Source: Clostridia bacterium
Lineage (GTDB): Bacteria > Bacillota > Clostridia > Oscillospirales > Acutalibacteraceae
NCBI GenBank assembly: GCA_017416345.1
Contig: JAFQCR010000010.1
Location: 1 to 46,666, forward strand
DNA length: 46,666 bases
Reading direction: 5' to 3'
In this document: positions 33,203-42,656 of the stretch, piece after piece
Layout: the number at the start of each line of letters is the position of its first letter
Position numbering within the stretch: position 1 is the stretch's first letter
Translations under genes and position numbers: made by a program
The notes under the pieces: generated by a model
Database searches by the model: none
Told to the model about the DNA's origin: nothing
What the model saw: only the letters and a program-made list of their open reading frames with translations

Positions 33203-35101
33203 TTATTTCAAAAATTCGCATACGGTATCGCAGAAACCGACGGCATCGCTGACGGGCAAGCCTGCGATAAGACGTGCAGAGGTGTGAAGCACCTTGGCTA
33301 TCTTTTCGGCCTTTTCTTTGTCGTTTTCATAGGCATCCTTGAGTGCCGCAAAAACGGGGTGGTCGGGGTTAAGCTCCAGCACCTTTTCGGCCGTAGGTTT
33401 GGGCTCATCACCCGGCATCATGGCGAAATATTTTTCCATTTCAAGGGTGACGTGACCCGTAGTCGAAAGGAATACGGGCTTGGTTTTCAGCTTGTCGGAC
33501 ACAACGCAGGAAACGATCTCGTCCCCGATGGCTTCTTTGACAAAATCGCACAGCTCCTTGTTGGCTTCTTTTGCCTCCTCCGCCTTTTTCTTTTCGTCGT
33601 CGGTTAGCAGTCCCGCATCCTCGGCATCGACCGATTTCAGATCCTTGCCGTCAAAATTGGCAATGGCCGACATAACAAACTCGTCAACGTCGTCGGTGAG
33701 GTACAGCATCTCGTAGCCCTTGTCACGGCAAAGCTCGGTCTGCGGCAGGGCGGCTATTCTTTCGACCGAATCACCCACAGCGTAGTATATGAACTTCTGA
33801 TCGTCCTTCATTCGGGCAACGTAGTCCTTTAAGGTGGTCAAGCCTTCGGCTTCGGACGAATGGAATACCAGAAGATCCATAACTGCATCCTTATGGAAGC
33901 CGTAATCGCTGACAACGCCGTACTTGACCTGAATACCGAAATTGCGCCAGAATTCGGCGTATTTTTCGGGTTCGTTCTGCTGCATTTTCATAAGCTCAGA
34001 CTTGATCTTTTTCTCGATATTGCCTGCAATGACCTTGAGCTGTCGGTCATTCTGCAAAAGCTCACGGGAAATGTTCAAGGACAGATCCTCGGTATCGACA
34101 ACACCCTTGACAAAGCGGAAATGATCGGGCAAAAGCTGTTCGCATTTGTCCATTATCAGAACGCCCGAGGAATAAAGCTGCAGACCCTTTTCAAACTCCT
34201 TGGTGAAGTAGCCGAACGGCACCTTTGAGGGGATAAACAGCATTGCCTTATAGGACACAAGACCGTCGGCATTGACACGGATGGTCTTTAACGGATCGCT
34301 GAAATCCATAAACTTTTCCTTGTAATAAGCGGCACATTCCTCGTCCGAGACCTCGGACTTAGACCTCTGCCAGATGGGGATCATGCTGTTAAGGGTCTCG
34401 ACCTCACGCACCTTTTCATACTTGGCCTCTTCGCCCTCGGCAGCCACATTTTTGGTCTTTTCGGTCTCCATCTTAATGGGGTAACGGATGTAATCGGAAT
34501 AGCGGCCGACAAGCTCCGAAATGGTGTACTGCTCAAGGTACTGCGAGTATTTTTCCTCATCGGTATCGACCTTAATATGCATAATTATATCGGTACCGAC
34601 CGTTGCCTTTTCACATTCCTCGATAATGTAGCCGTCGCAACCCTCACTTGTCCATTTAAGCGCAACGTCGGAATCGTATTTTTTGGTGATAACGGTGACC
34701 TTATCGGCAACCATAAATGCCGAATAGAAGCCGACGCCAAACTGACCGATTATATCGGCACCGTCAGCGTTGTCACTTTCGGCCATTTCCTTTTTAAAGG
34801 CCAGAGAGCCGCTTTTGGCAATGGTGCCGAGGTTTTCTTCAAGCTCCTTTTCGTTCATTCCCACGCCGTTATCCGAAACGGTGAGGGTACGGTCTTCCTT
34901 GTCCACGGCAATGAAAATGCCAAGCTCGGAACACTTCTCACGTGCGGCTTCATCGGTCAGCGAAATATAGTGAAGCTTGTCCACGGCATCGCTGGCGTTG
35001 GAGATTATCTCACGCAGGAAAATATCCTTGTTTGTGTAGATCGAATTGATCATGAGATCGAGCAGTCGTTTGGATTCTGCTTTAAAACTTTTCTTTCTCA
35101 T
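33203..35101 (-). CDS. htpG: Molecular chaperone HtpG (mirror copy)
   Basis: Exact copy of 11566..13464: 632-residue bacterial Hsp90 with an intact ATPase site. Confidence 0.95.
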   Translation of the reverse strand: MRKKSFKAESKRLLDLMINSIYTNKDIFLREIISNASDAVDKLHYISLTDEAAREKCSELGIFIAVDKEDRTLTVSDNGVGMNEKELEENLGTIAKSGSLAFKKEMAESDNADGADIIGQFGVGFYSAFMVADKVTVITKKYDSDVALKWTSEGCDGYIIEECEKATVGTDIIMHIKVDTDEEKYSQYLEQYTISELVGRYSDYIRYPIKMETEKTKNVAAEGEEAKYEKVREVETLNSMIPIWQRSKSEVSDEECAAYYKEKFMDFSDPLKTIRVNADGLVSYKAMLFIPSKVPFGYFTKEFEKGLQLYSSGVLIMDKCEQLLPDHFRFVKGVVDTEDLSLNISRELLQNDRQLKVIAGNIEKKIKSELMKMQQNEPEKYAEFWRNFGIQVKYGVVSDYGFHKDAVMDLLVFHSSEAEGLTTLKDYVARMKDDQKFIYYAVGDSVERIAALPQTELCRDKGYEMLYLTDDVDEFVMSAIANFDGKDLKSVDAEDAGLLTDDEKKKAEEAKEANKELCDFVKEAIGDEIVSCVVSDKLKTKPVFLSTTGHVTLEMEKYFAMMPGDEPKPTAEKVLELNPDHPVFAALKDAYENDKEKAEKIAKVLHTSARLIAGLPVSDAVGFCDTVCEFLK

Positions 35102-35144
35102 TTTTTAAAACCTCTTTTGCAACAGAAAATTCAATTGATATTTA

Positions 35145-37211
35145 TTATAGTACCTCTCGGTAATACAGACCACGTGTAAACTCGACATCGGCGGACGCCT
35201 TGTTTTTGCAGGCGGCAAGCACCTGACCGCAACGCTCCTTTGACTCGTCGGTGAAATAAAGCACCTCGAAATCGAGATTTTTAAGCTCAGCTTTTCGGTC
35301 AAACATCCATATAGGACGGGAATTGAGCATTTCTGAAAACTCACCGCGGCACATCACGGGGAAGGTCACGCCCTTGCGGTCGGTCAGCTCACACCGTCTG
35401 CCGCATTTGGCACAGCCGTCACCGTTTTTGCCGGGGCAGTTGCAAAAAAGCATCAGCGGAAGCCTTCCGTAGGTTATGATTCCCATGGGTATCTTTCCGT
35501 TTAAACGGAAAATATCGGTTGCCGACAATTCAAACGACAATACTGCCGCTTTGGCACCCATATCCCCTGCCGCCGCAACGCTTTCGGAGTTAAAAATGTT
35601 CATTCCAAAGCCTGCCACGGGGGTAAGACCTGCCCTTTCGGCCAGCGTAAAGGCGGCAAGATTGCCGCAAACAGCGGCCTTCACGCCGTTTTGTTTGGCC
35701 GCTTTCAGTTGTTCAAGCACCCGGTCGGCCGAGTGAAGTATTCCTCTTGGAATGTCTGCAATAATGTCGATACCTTCGGGCAGATTGACCTTGGAAAAGT
35801 CGGCCTCGGCAGGCAGGATCACCGCCGAAACTCCCGAAAGGTCATCGGGTATCTGCCCTATATCACGGAATTGCGCCACCGTTTTTATGGGTCTTGCGGT
35901 GGGGGTGGTCCGTGCCGAAATATATTGATCGACGGTGTTGTCAGCCGCCCTCTCACCGCCGTAATAAGCCCTCTTTTCGGTCAGACGGTCAAAGGCAACA
36001 CGGCGCAGCTCGGACAGCTCCGAGGCGGCTACCGCCAATCCGTCCTCGATATCACAGTCAATTCTTTCAAAATAATAGGGTGTTCCGCCCGTTTTGTTGA
36101 GCTTTGAGGAAATATACTCCCCATCGGCAGGGCGGTTTAGGGCGATTTGAGGCACGCTTCCCGAGACGGTCACCGAATTGCCGTCACGGTCACGGACGGT
36201 CAGCGACAGTTCCCTGCCGTTTTTGACCGAAACAGAGCCTAAAAGCGGCACTCTTTGGTACTCACGGCGGTAAATTTCGTGCGCCCGGTTTATCATTTTG
36301 GCCGACATCTGCGCATCCGAATCGGTGCGGATGCCAAACATATCCCGACCTAATTTGTTGTTATAATACCCGTCGGTATGGCCGCTTCGTGAGAAGATCC
36401 CCGACAAAAGCTCCTCGGTCTCGGGCGCTACGGTACATCCGTCGGCCGCCGCTCTAACCGCCGACACAGCCGCCGCAACATACTCGGGACGCTTCATACG
36501 ACCCTCTATCTTAAACGAGGTCACACCCATCTCAGCCATTTCGGCAATATGGGAAATGTAGCTCATATCCTTAAGGCTTAAATCGTGTCCCGTGCCGTTT
36601 TTGACCGAAAAAGCAAGACGGCAGGGCTGGGCACAAAGCCCACGGTTGCCGCTTCGTCCGCCCAAAACACTGCTTAAGTAGCATTGACCCGACAGGCACA
36701 TACACAATGCGCCGTGAACAAAGGCCTCGACCTCAAGCCCTAATCTTTTGGCCTCCCGGCAAAGCTCGAAAAGCGATTTTTTATCCATCTCACGTGCCAC
36801 GACCACACGCTCAAAGCCCATTTCCTTAAGCGGTGCCAAGGCTTCGGCCGAATGCACCGACATCTGGGTGGAGGCGTGTATCGGCATATTGGGCAGATGT
36901 TTTTTTATCAGTCGGATAAGGCCGATATCCTGCACGATAAGTGCATCGATGCCGACCTCGGCGGCCAATTTTGCAGCACAAAGAGCAGCCGACAGTTCGC
37001 TGTCGGCTGTAAGTGTGTTAAGGGTCAGATAAGTCTTAACTCCTCTGACCCTTGCAGTCTTTGCGGCGTACCGCATATCTTCGGTTGTGAAATTTTTTGC
37101 GTTGCGGCGTGCGTTAAAATCGCCCCAGCCGAAATACACGGCATCGGCACCCGAACGCACGGCGGCCTCAAAGCTTTCGAGGCTTCCCGCAGGGGCTAAG
37201 ACCTCGATCAT
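35145..37211 (-). CDS. Peptidase U32 family protein, RlhA-like (mirror copy)
   Basis: Exact copy of 9456..11522: 688 residues with the Cys-rich U32 signature. It overlaps zapA by four bases. Confidence 0.86.
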   Translation of the reverse strand: MIEVLAPAGSLESFEAAVRSGADAVYFGWGDFNARRNAKNFTTEDMRYAAKTARVRGVKTYLTLNTLTADSELSAALCAAKLAAEVGIDALIVQDIGLIRLIKKHLPNMPIHASTQMSVHSAEALAPLKEMGFERVVVAREMDKKSLFELCREAKRLGLEVEAFVHGALCMCLSGQCYLSSVLGGRSGNRGLCAQPCRLAFSVKNGTGHDLSLKDMSYISHIAEMAEMGVTSFKIEGRMKRPEYVAAAVSAVRAAADGCTVAPETEELLSGIFSRSGHTDGYYNNKLGRDMFGIRTDSDAQMSAKMINRAHEIYRREYQRVPLLGSVSVKNGRELSLTVRDRDGNSVTVSGSVPQIALNRPADGEYISSKLNKTGGTPYYFERIDCDIEDGLAVAASELSELRRVAFDRLTEKRAYYGGERAADNTVDQYISARTTPTARPIKTVAQFRDIGQIPDDLSGVSAVILPAEADFSKVNLPEGIDIIADIPRGILHSADRVLEQLKAAKQNGVKAAVCGNLAAFTLAERAGLTPVAGFGMNIFNSESVAAAGDMGAKAAVLSFELSATDIFRLNGKIPMGIITYGRLPLMLFCNCPGKNGDGCAKCGRRCELTDRKGVTFPVMCRGEFSEMLNSRPIWMFDRKAELKNLDFEVLYFTDESKERCGQVLAACKNKASADVEFTRGLYYREVL

Positions 37212-37555
37212 AATGCGCTTTTATCAAGTCTTAACTGACGGTTTTCACGGTTCAAGCGCTCGATCTCACGGCGTGCACCGTCGATCTCCATTCTTGCACA
37301 CGCAAGCTCCTCCGAAACACGCTTGAACTCGGCCTTGGCCTCTTCTGATGCGGCGTTTGCCTTCTTGGCGTTGTCACAATACTCCAGCGCCGCAAGGATG
37401 GCCACCATTGCGGTTGAAAGATAGGGGTTATTGCGAGCCAACGTGTCCAGCTTCATATTCAGCTCATCGCCTATTTTGCGGACATAGGTCTCCTCGTCCT
37501 CGGATGCGATGATGTAGTCGATACCGCCAACGGTAATTCTGATCTTGTTTGCCAT
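37208..37555 (-). CDS. zapA: Cell division protein ZapA (mirror copy)
   Basis: Exact copy of 9112..9459: 115 residues, a ZapA globular domain and coiled coil. Confidence 0.84.
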   Translation of the reverse strand: MANKIRITVGGIDYIIASEDEETYVRKIGDELNMKLDTLARNNPYLSTAMVAILAALEYCDNAKKANAASEEAKAEFKRVSEELACARMEIDGARREIERLNRENRQLRLDKSAL

Positions 37556-37685
37556 AATCCACCTCAAAATGCAAAAAATGCATAAGTTTATAATATTCCA
37601 AGTCTATTTTACACCATCGCACCGAAAAGATAAAGACATTTTGTTAAATTTTTTGACGAATTTTAAAAATTTATGCGGTTTTTCG

Positions 37686-39353
37686 TCAAAGAATGATCTT
37701 AACACCCTCAGGCATATCAATGTCGGTAACAACATCGGTACCGTTAACGTGCTCAACGGTCAGAGAAACAACACCAAGCGGTGTGGGGAACTTACCCTTC
37801 GCCCACTTCAAACCGCTCAAATGGGGCTTTATTCGGAGAGTTTTACAGCCCTCGTCCTCGATACTGATACCCAGCACGTGCTCAAAGAGATACGGCACGG
37901 GGCCTGCCGACCAGCCGTGGCAGAAGCTGTGTCTGAAGCCCTTGTAGCAGTAGTTGCCAAAGTCACCGTGGATATCACGCTGACCGTCCAGAGGCTCGGT
38001 CGAAACGGTGGAGGAATTTTCGCTCCACTCACAGTCGTAATCCTCAAAGAAGGTAGTTGCGCCCTTTTTGAGCATCTCGCCGTAGTACGACTTCATAAGC
38101 TTCAAAGCCGATTCATAACGGTCTGCCTTGGCCAGAGCCGCAAGCAGATGATAGCCCATAAAGGTCGAAAAGCCCTTGATACCACCGTTTTCAATGATAT
38201 CGGCGGCAACATTCGGGTCGATATCCCCTGCGAGGCTCTGCACGGCAACGATCTGCTTGACATCTCCGCCGTCCATAGGATAACTGTTAAGACGGTCGAT
38301 GCACTGCTCGGCAAGATGTGCCGTTTCGGGCAAATTGAGCTTGTTTAACAGTTCGATACCTGCGTTGAGTGTCATTTTGAGTAGACCCTTGATGGATGCA
38401 GGGGTCTTGGGATTGTCACGGGTGGGCCAATCGAGGAAATAAAACGGGAAGGTCATCTTGCCCTCGTCGGTGACGTTATCGCAAAGCTGCCTGATAAGAC
38501 CGTTGAGGTAGTCCTTTTGCTTGTTAAGGTACTCAACGTTACCGGTTGCCTTGAACCAATCGTGCAAAATGAGTACCCACCACATCGAATAGGTCGGGAA
38601 GCCATTCATCCACTTGGGCAACGGGGTCTGATCACGCACAAAATCAAGGCTTTGTTCAACCAGCTCGACCCTGCCGAACAGGTCTCTTACGGTCATGGTC
38701 TCGATCATCATATCGCCGATCCACACAAGACGGTCACGCTTGATGCCGTCCCAGACCATGTTTTGCATACAAAGATGCACGGAGTAAGCGGCGGTGTCGA
38801 AGATCCTGTTGACCTCGGGGTCATCACACTCAAAGTCACCCTTATATTCAAGGTCATGATAAACAAACACGGCAAGCGCCGATTTGAGCCTGATCTTGGC
38901 ATTTTTCGACACAAGCTCGATCTTGACAAATCTGAAGCCGGTCTGACCCCACTCGGTATCGCTGTAATGCGGAAGCGGTACCGTGAACTGACGGGGTGAG
39001 TGGTCATTGGTCGAGGTGTCCTGCCCCACGGCCGATTCGACCTCGCTCAAGGATTCGCCAAAGGTCAGCCGCACCTCGGGGTACGGAACCTCCTTACTGT
39101 TAAACGGCACAAGCAGACGGATGCCGCCATGTATTTCACAGCCAAAATCCAGCACGACCGAAGCCGTTTCGGTCTCGGTGCTGACAAGCTCGGTGACGCA
39201 CGGCTCCGAAAGACCTATCTGCAAGGGCTTTTTGATAAGTAAATTGTCGGGGTCATTGACGGTTCCCGAGGTTTTTACCACCGCCTTGGGCAGTAAAAAC
39301 TTGCGCTTACGGGTGTCCTCACCGACAAAATCCAACGTGTTTATAAAACTCAT
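37686..39353 (-). CDS. GH78-type alpha-L-rhamnosidase, intracellular (mirror copy)
   Basis: Exact copy of 7314..8981: 555 residues, signature DGIKRDRLVWIGD, ATG start fixed by GGAGGG. Confidence 0.87.
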   Translation of the reverse strand: MSFINTLDFVGEDTRKRKFLLPKAVVKTSGTVNDPDNLLIKKPLQIGLSEPCVTELVSTETETASVVLDFGCEIHGGIRLLVPFNSKEVPYPEVRLTFGESLSEVESAVGQDTSTNDHSPRQFTVPLPHYSDTEWGQTGFRFVKIELVSKNAKIRLKSALAVFVYHDLEYKGDFECDDPEVNRIFDTAAYSVHLCMQNMVWDGIKRDRLVWIGDMMIETMTVRDLFGRVELVEQSLDFVRDQTPLPKWMNGFPTYSMWWVLILHDWFKATGNVEYLNKQKDYLNGLIRQLCDNVTDEGKMTFPFYFLDWPTRDNPKTPASIKGLLKMTLNAGIELLNKLNLPETAHLAEQCIDRLNSYPMDGGDVKQIVAVQSLAGDIDPNVAADIIENGGIKGFSTFMGYHLLAALAKADRYESALKLMKSYYGEMLKKGATTFFEDYDCEWSENSSTVSTEPLDGQRDIHGDFGNYCYKGFRHSFCHGWSAGPVPYLFEHVLGISIEDEGCKTLRIKPHLSGLKWAKGKFPTPLGVVSLTVEHVNGTDVVTDIDMPEGVKIIL

Positions 39354-39386
39354 TTGACATCCCTCCAAGGGTGTTGATTTTATTTG

Positions 39387-39415
39387 ATTTTAGCACAAAA
39401 CCCGTTATAAGTCAA
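39387..39415 (-). promoter_or_regulatory. Promoter of the alpha-L-rhamnosidase gene (mirror copy)
   Basis: TTGACT-17-TAAAAT on the minus strand, mirror of 7252..7280. Confidence 0.8.
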
Positions 39416-39436
39416 CAGACTAAAGTTGCGTTGACT
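39410..39436 (-). promoter_or_regulatory. Inverted repeat over the rhamnosidase -35 box (mirror copy)
   Basis: AGTCAAC and GTTGACT halves with a 13-base spacer, mirror of 7231..7257. Confidence 0.48.
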
Positions 39437-39491
39437 GTTTCAGTTTCATCAAGACCTTCGCAAACGGTCGGCAAAAAGGCAAAAAAGACAA

Positions 39492-39520
39492 TACAGTGCA
39501 AAAAATAACCGTATAGTGCA
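39492..39520 (+). promoter_or_regulatory. Direct repeats abutting the GH16 promoter (mirror copy)
   Basis: TACAGTGCA (39492..39500) and TATAGTGCA (39512..39520), 20 bases apart, mirror of 7147..7175. Confidence 0.48.
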
Positions 39521-39549
39521 TTTACTTTGCGATTTTTTGTGTATATAAT
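39521..39549 (+). promoter_or_regulatory. Promoter of the GH16 lipoprotein operon (mirror copy)
   Basis: TTTACT (39521..39526), 17 bases, TATAAT (39544..39549), mirror of 7118..7146. Confidence 0.8.
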
Positions 39550-39598
39550 GGATGTGTAAAGTTGTAAAAAACTCACCATGCCGAAAGGAGACATTATC

Positions 39599-41356
39599 TT
39601 GAAAAAACTTTCATTCATTCTTTGCATTGCTTTGATCGTTTCGCTGTTTGTCGGTTGCGGCGGCGACTCGAATGACGGCACCGCTTCGGGCGGCTCTGCC
39701 GACAAGGGCGACATTTTCTCGACCGAGGCCGTCAATTACGTTGCCAACGGAATGGCGGTCTACCGCATTATCCGTCCCGAAAAAGGCACCGATGCCGAAA
39801 CTGCGGCGGCTTCACTTTTGTTTAAGCAGTACCGTGACCTGCATGCCACCATTAAAAATACGACCGACGCCGAGGACGGCACCGATGCTTACGAGATACT
39901 GCTCGGCAACACCAACCGTCCCGAAACAGAGCAGGCCAAAAACTGGCTTTTGGAAAACAAGGGCGGCCGTTATGACGACTATATAGTCTGCACCATCGGC
40001 AAAAAGATCGTTATTTACGGTAACTCGGACGATGCTTTTAACGAGGCAGTCAACTACTTTATCAAAAACTTCCTTGCAGCTCCTCAAAGCGCAGGTATCA
40101 AGTATGTTTACACTGCCGCAGGCGACTTTTCCGACGTCACCGTCAACGGAGTGACCATCGGCAAGTTCTCGATCGTCCGTCCGCATTTCAACTCGTCCTA
40201 CCTCACCTATGCCGAGATCGAAAAGATGATCGAGACCCTTTATCAGAAATCCGGCTTCAAGCCCAAGATCGTTGACGATACCGAAACCGATGAGGCCGAG
40301 TATGAGATCATTGTCGGTGACTGTCAGCGACCCAACGTAGCCAAGATCGAAAGCCGTGACGAATATAAGGTCACCGTTTCGGGCAAGAAGATCTACATCA
40401 ACGGCGGCTCGCACCAGGCTACCACCATTGCCGTTTCGGAGCTTACCAAAAAGCTGGGAAGCTCATCTGCTCTGACCGATGCCGACAGCTTTGAGGGCTA
40501 TTATTCCCAGACCGTTGCATCCTACGACACCGCCACCTATTACACCCCCAGATTCTGGGATGATTTTGACGATATTACGGGTGACCACGTCAACGCCAAC
40601 GGTCTTGATACTACCAAGTGGAAGCTGACCACCAGCTCTACGGCCGGTCACGGCGGCTACAAGGCCAAGAGAGCCACCGACCCCGAGCACATTTTTGTTG
40701 CCGACGGTATGTTCCACATTTACCCTTACGTCGACCACGATAAAATGGAATTCTACGGCGGCTTCCTTGAGACCGGCAAGCTGATGCGCTTTACCTACGG
40801 CTATCTTGAGTACAGCGCCAAGATACCCGACGGCGCAGGCTTCTGGACGGCATTCTGGCTTCGTTGCGACGACTATACCGGCTCCTCCCGTCCCGAGGTC
40901 GATATTGCCGAGTGCTTCGGAAACTCGAAATCCTTTGCCTTTAATATGCACACCTGGCCCGGTAAAGGCCCCGGCTCTGAAGATGTTAAGCACTCCTCGC
41001 TTGACGGCGGTAGATACCCCGAAAAGAAGAAGGTTTGCCCCGGCGACGGCCGCTTTAACGACACCTTCCACACCTACGGAATGCTGTGGACACCCGAGGT
41101 CGTTTATGCCACCTGTGACGGTGTACCCTACTTCAAGTACAAAATGGGTGACAAGCCGACCGATGAATGGTGCTTCAGCCGACTTATGAGGATCTGTATC
41201 TCGATGGCTGTCGGATTTGAGAGCCAAAGCGGTAATCCCTTGACCTTGAGCGAAGAGGTTTGGAACACCAAGGGAAGATACTACGTTGACTGGGTATACG
41301 TTTATCAGATCGACGATGGCAACCAAGTGATGACCATCAACGGTGAACTTCAGTAA
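39599..41356 (+). CDS. GH16 family lipoprotein, endo-beta-glucanase (mirror copy)
   Basis: Exact copy of 5311..7068: 585 residues from the TTG at 39599, lipoprotein signal, two related N-terminal domains and a GH16 domain with an intact ExDxxE motif. Confidence 0.9.
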   Translation: MKKLSFILCIALIVSLFVGCGGDSNDGTASGGSADKGDIFSTEAVNYVANGMAVYRIIRPEKGTDAETAAASLLFKQYRDLHATIKNTTDAEDGTDAYEILLGNTNRPETEQAKNWLLENKGGRYDDYIVCTIGKKIVIYGNSDDAFNEAVNYFIKNFLAAPQSAGIKYVYTAAGDFSDVTVNGVTIGKFSIVRPHFNSSYLTYAEIEKMIETLYQKSGFKPKIVDDTETDEAEYEIIVGDCQRPNVAKIESRDEYKVTVSGKKIYINGGSHQATTIAVSELTKKLGSSSALTDADSFEGYYSQTVASYDTATYYTPRFWDDFDDITGDHVNANGLDTTKWKLTTSSTAGHGGYKAKRATDPEHIFVADGMFHIYPYVDHDKMEFYGGFLETGKLMRFTYGYLEYSAKIPDGAGFWTAFWLRCDDYTGSSRPEVDIAECFGNSKSFAFNMHTWPGKGPGSEDVKHSSLDGGRYPEKKKVCPGDGRFNDTFHTYGMLWTPEVVYATCDGVPYFKYKMGDKPTDEWCFSRLMRICISMAVGFESQSGNPLTLSEEVWNTKGRYYVDWVYVYQIDDGNQVMTINGELQ

Positions 41357-41386
41357 ACGGTCACCGTTCTTCGAGGAGGAATAACA

Positions 41387-42601
41387 ATGCCACTTTCTAT
41401 AAACGATAGAGGTATAAGACAGTTTGCGTTCGTAAGAAAGCATTTCAATATGTCTTATATGACCTATGATGCGGTTCTGACCGTTGCCAAAAACTGCGGA
41501 ATGCGTATTTTGGAGGACACCGTCAACAAACCCCGTGAGTATGAGATAATCGTGGGTGACTGTGAACGTGACGGCGTTAAGAAATTTGATGACCGTGATG
41601 CCTTTGAGGTCCGTATTGAAGGCCAAAAGGTATACTTGAACGGCGGAAGCTCGCCTGCCGTTACCATGGCTGTCTCCGAGTTCAGAAGAATTTTAAAGGA
41701 AAAAGAGAACCTCACCGATGCCGACAGCTTTGTGGGCTCTTATGCCGAAACCGCAAAAAACTATGATGATGAAACCTATTACAAGCCCGTTTTCTTTGAC
41801 GAGTTTGACGATATTGAGGGTGACTTTGTCAGCCCCAACGGCATCGACACAAGAAAGTGGAATTTAAGAGGCGGAGACGGACACTCCGCATGGAGCTCTG
41901 AGGGTCACAACGGCGCACGTTGTGACCGCACCACCGACCCCAACCGTGTTTACGTAAAGGACTCGATGTTCCAGGTGCACCCCTACCACGACAAGGAAAA
42001 CAACGTGTACTACGGAGGTTTTTTAGAGTCCAACGGCAGGATGAAGTTCACCTACGGCTTTGTTGAGATAAGCGCCAAGATACCCGACGGCCCGGGTTAC
42101 TGGACTTCGCTGTGGCTTCGCTGTAACGACCGAAGCGGTCGTGTACGTCCCGAGATCGACGTAAACGAGTGCTTTGGCAACGGCGCAGGCGTCAATGCCA
42201 ACCTCCACACCTGGCCGGGTGAGGAGGCCGAGCAATACGGAATTACCCACACCCAGCTCAACCGTCAGGATTACTTTGAGCGACTTCATTGGTGCCCCGA
42301 CGACAAGCGCTTCAGCGAGGATTTCCACACCTACGGTGTTCTGTGGACGCACGACATTGCGTGGTTCACCTGCGACGGTGTGCCCTATTTCAAGTACAAT
42401 ATGGGTGACAAGGAGACCGACTTTGAATGCTTCGGCAAAAAGGTCTGGATCGTTATTTCCGAGGCGGTCGGTTTCAACAAGTCGGGAGACCCCATCAACA
42501 ACACCCCCGAGCAATGGGCAAACAACAGCTCCTACTATGTTGACTGGTGCTATCTGTATCAGATAAAGGACGGACAGCAGGTCATCGAGTTTATGGAATA
42601 A
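41387..42601 (+). CDS. GH16 family glycoside hydrolase without signal peptide (mirror copy)
   Basis: Exact copy of 4066..5280: 404 residues with an intact ExDxxE motif and no export signal. Confidence 0.9.
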   Translation: MPLSINDRGIRQFAFVRKHFNMSYMTYDAVLTVAKNCGMRILEDTVNKPREYEIIVGDCERDGVKKFDDRDAFEVRIEGQKVYLNGGSSPAVTMAVSEFRRILKEKENLTDADSFVGSYAETAKNYDDETYYKPVFFDEFDDIEGDFVSPNGIDTRKWNLRGGDGHSAWSSEGHNGARCDRTTDPNRVYVKDSMFQVHPYHDKENNVYYGGFLESNGRMKFTYGFVEISAKIPDGPGYWTSLWLRCNDRSGRVRPEIDVNECFGNGAGVNANLHTWPGEEAEQYGITHTQLNRQDYFERLHWCPDDKRFSEDFHTYGVLWTHDIAWFTCDGVPYFKYNMGDKETDFECFGKKVWIVISEAVGFNKSGDPINNTPEQWANNSSYYVDWCYLYQIKDGQQVIEFME

Positions 42602-42616
42602 GATCAAAGTATAAAC

Positions 42617-42653
42617 AAAAAGCTTCTTCGACATTAAAGTCGGAGAAGCTTTT
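42617..42653. terminator. Bidirectional terminator (mirror copy)
   Basis: Mirror of 4014..4050, between the convergent GH16 and sensor protease genes. Confidence 0.86.
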
Positions 42654-42656
42654 TTG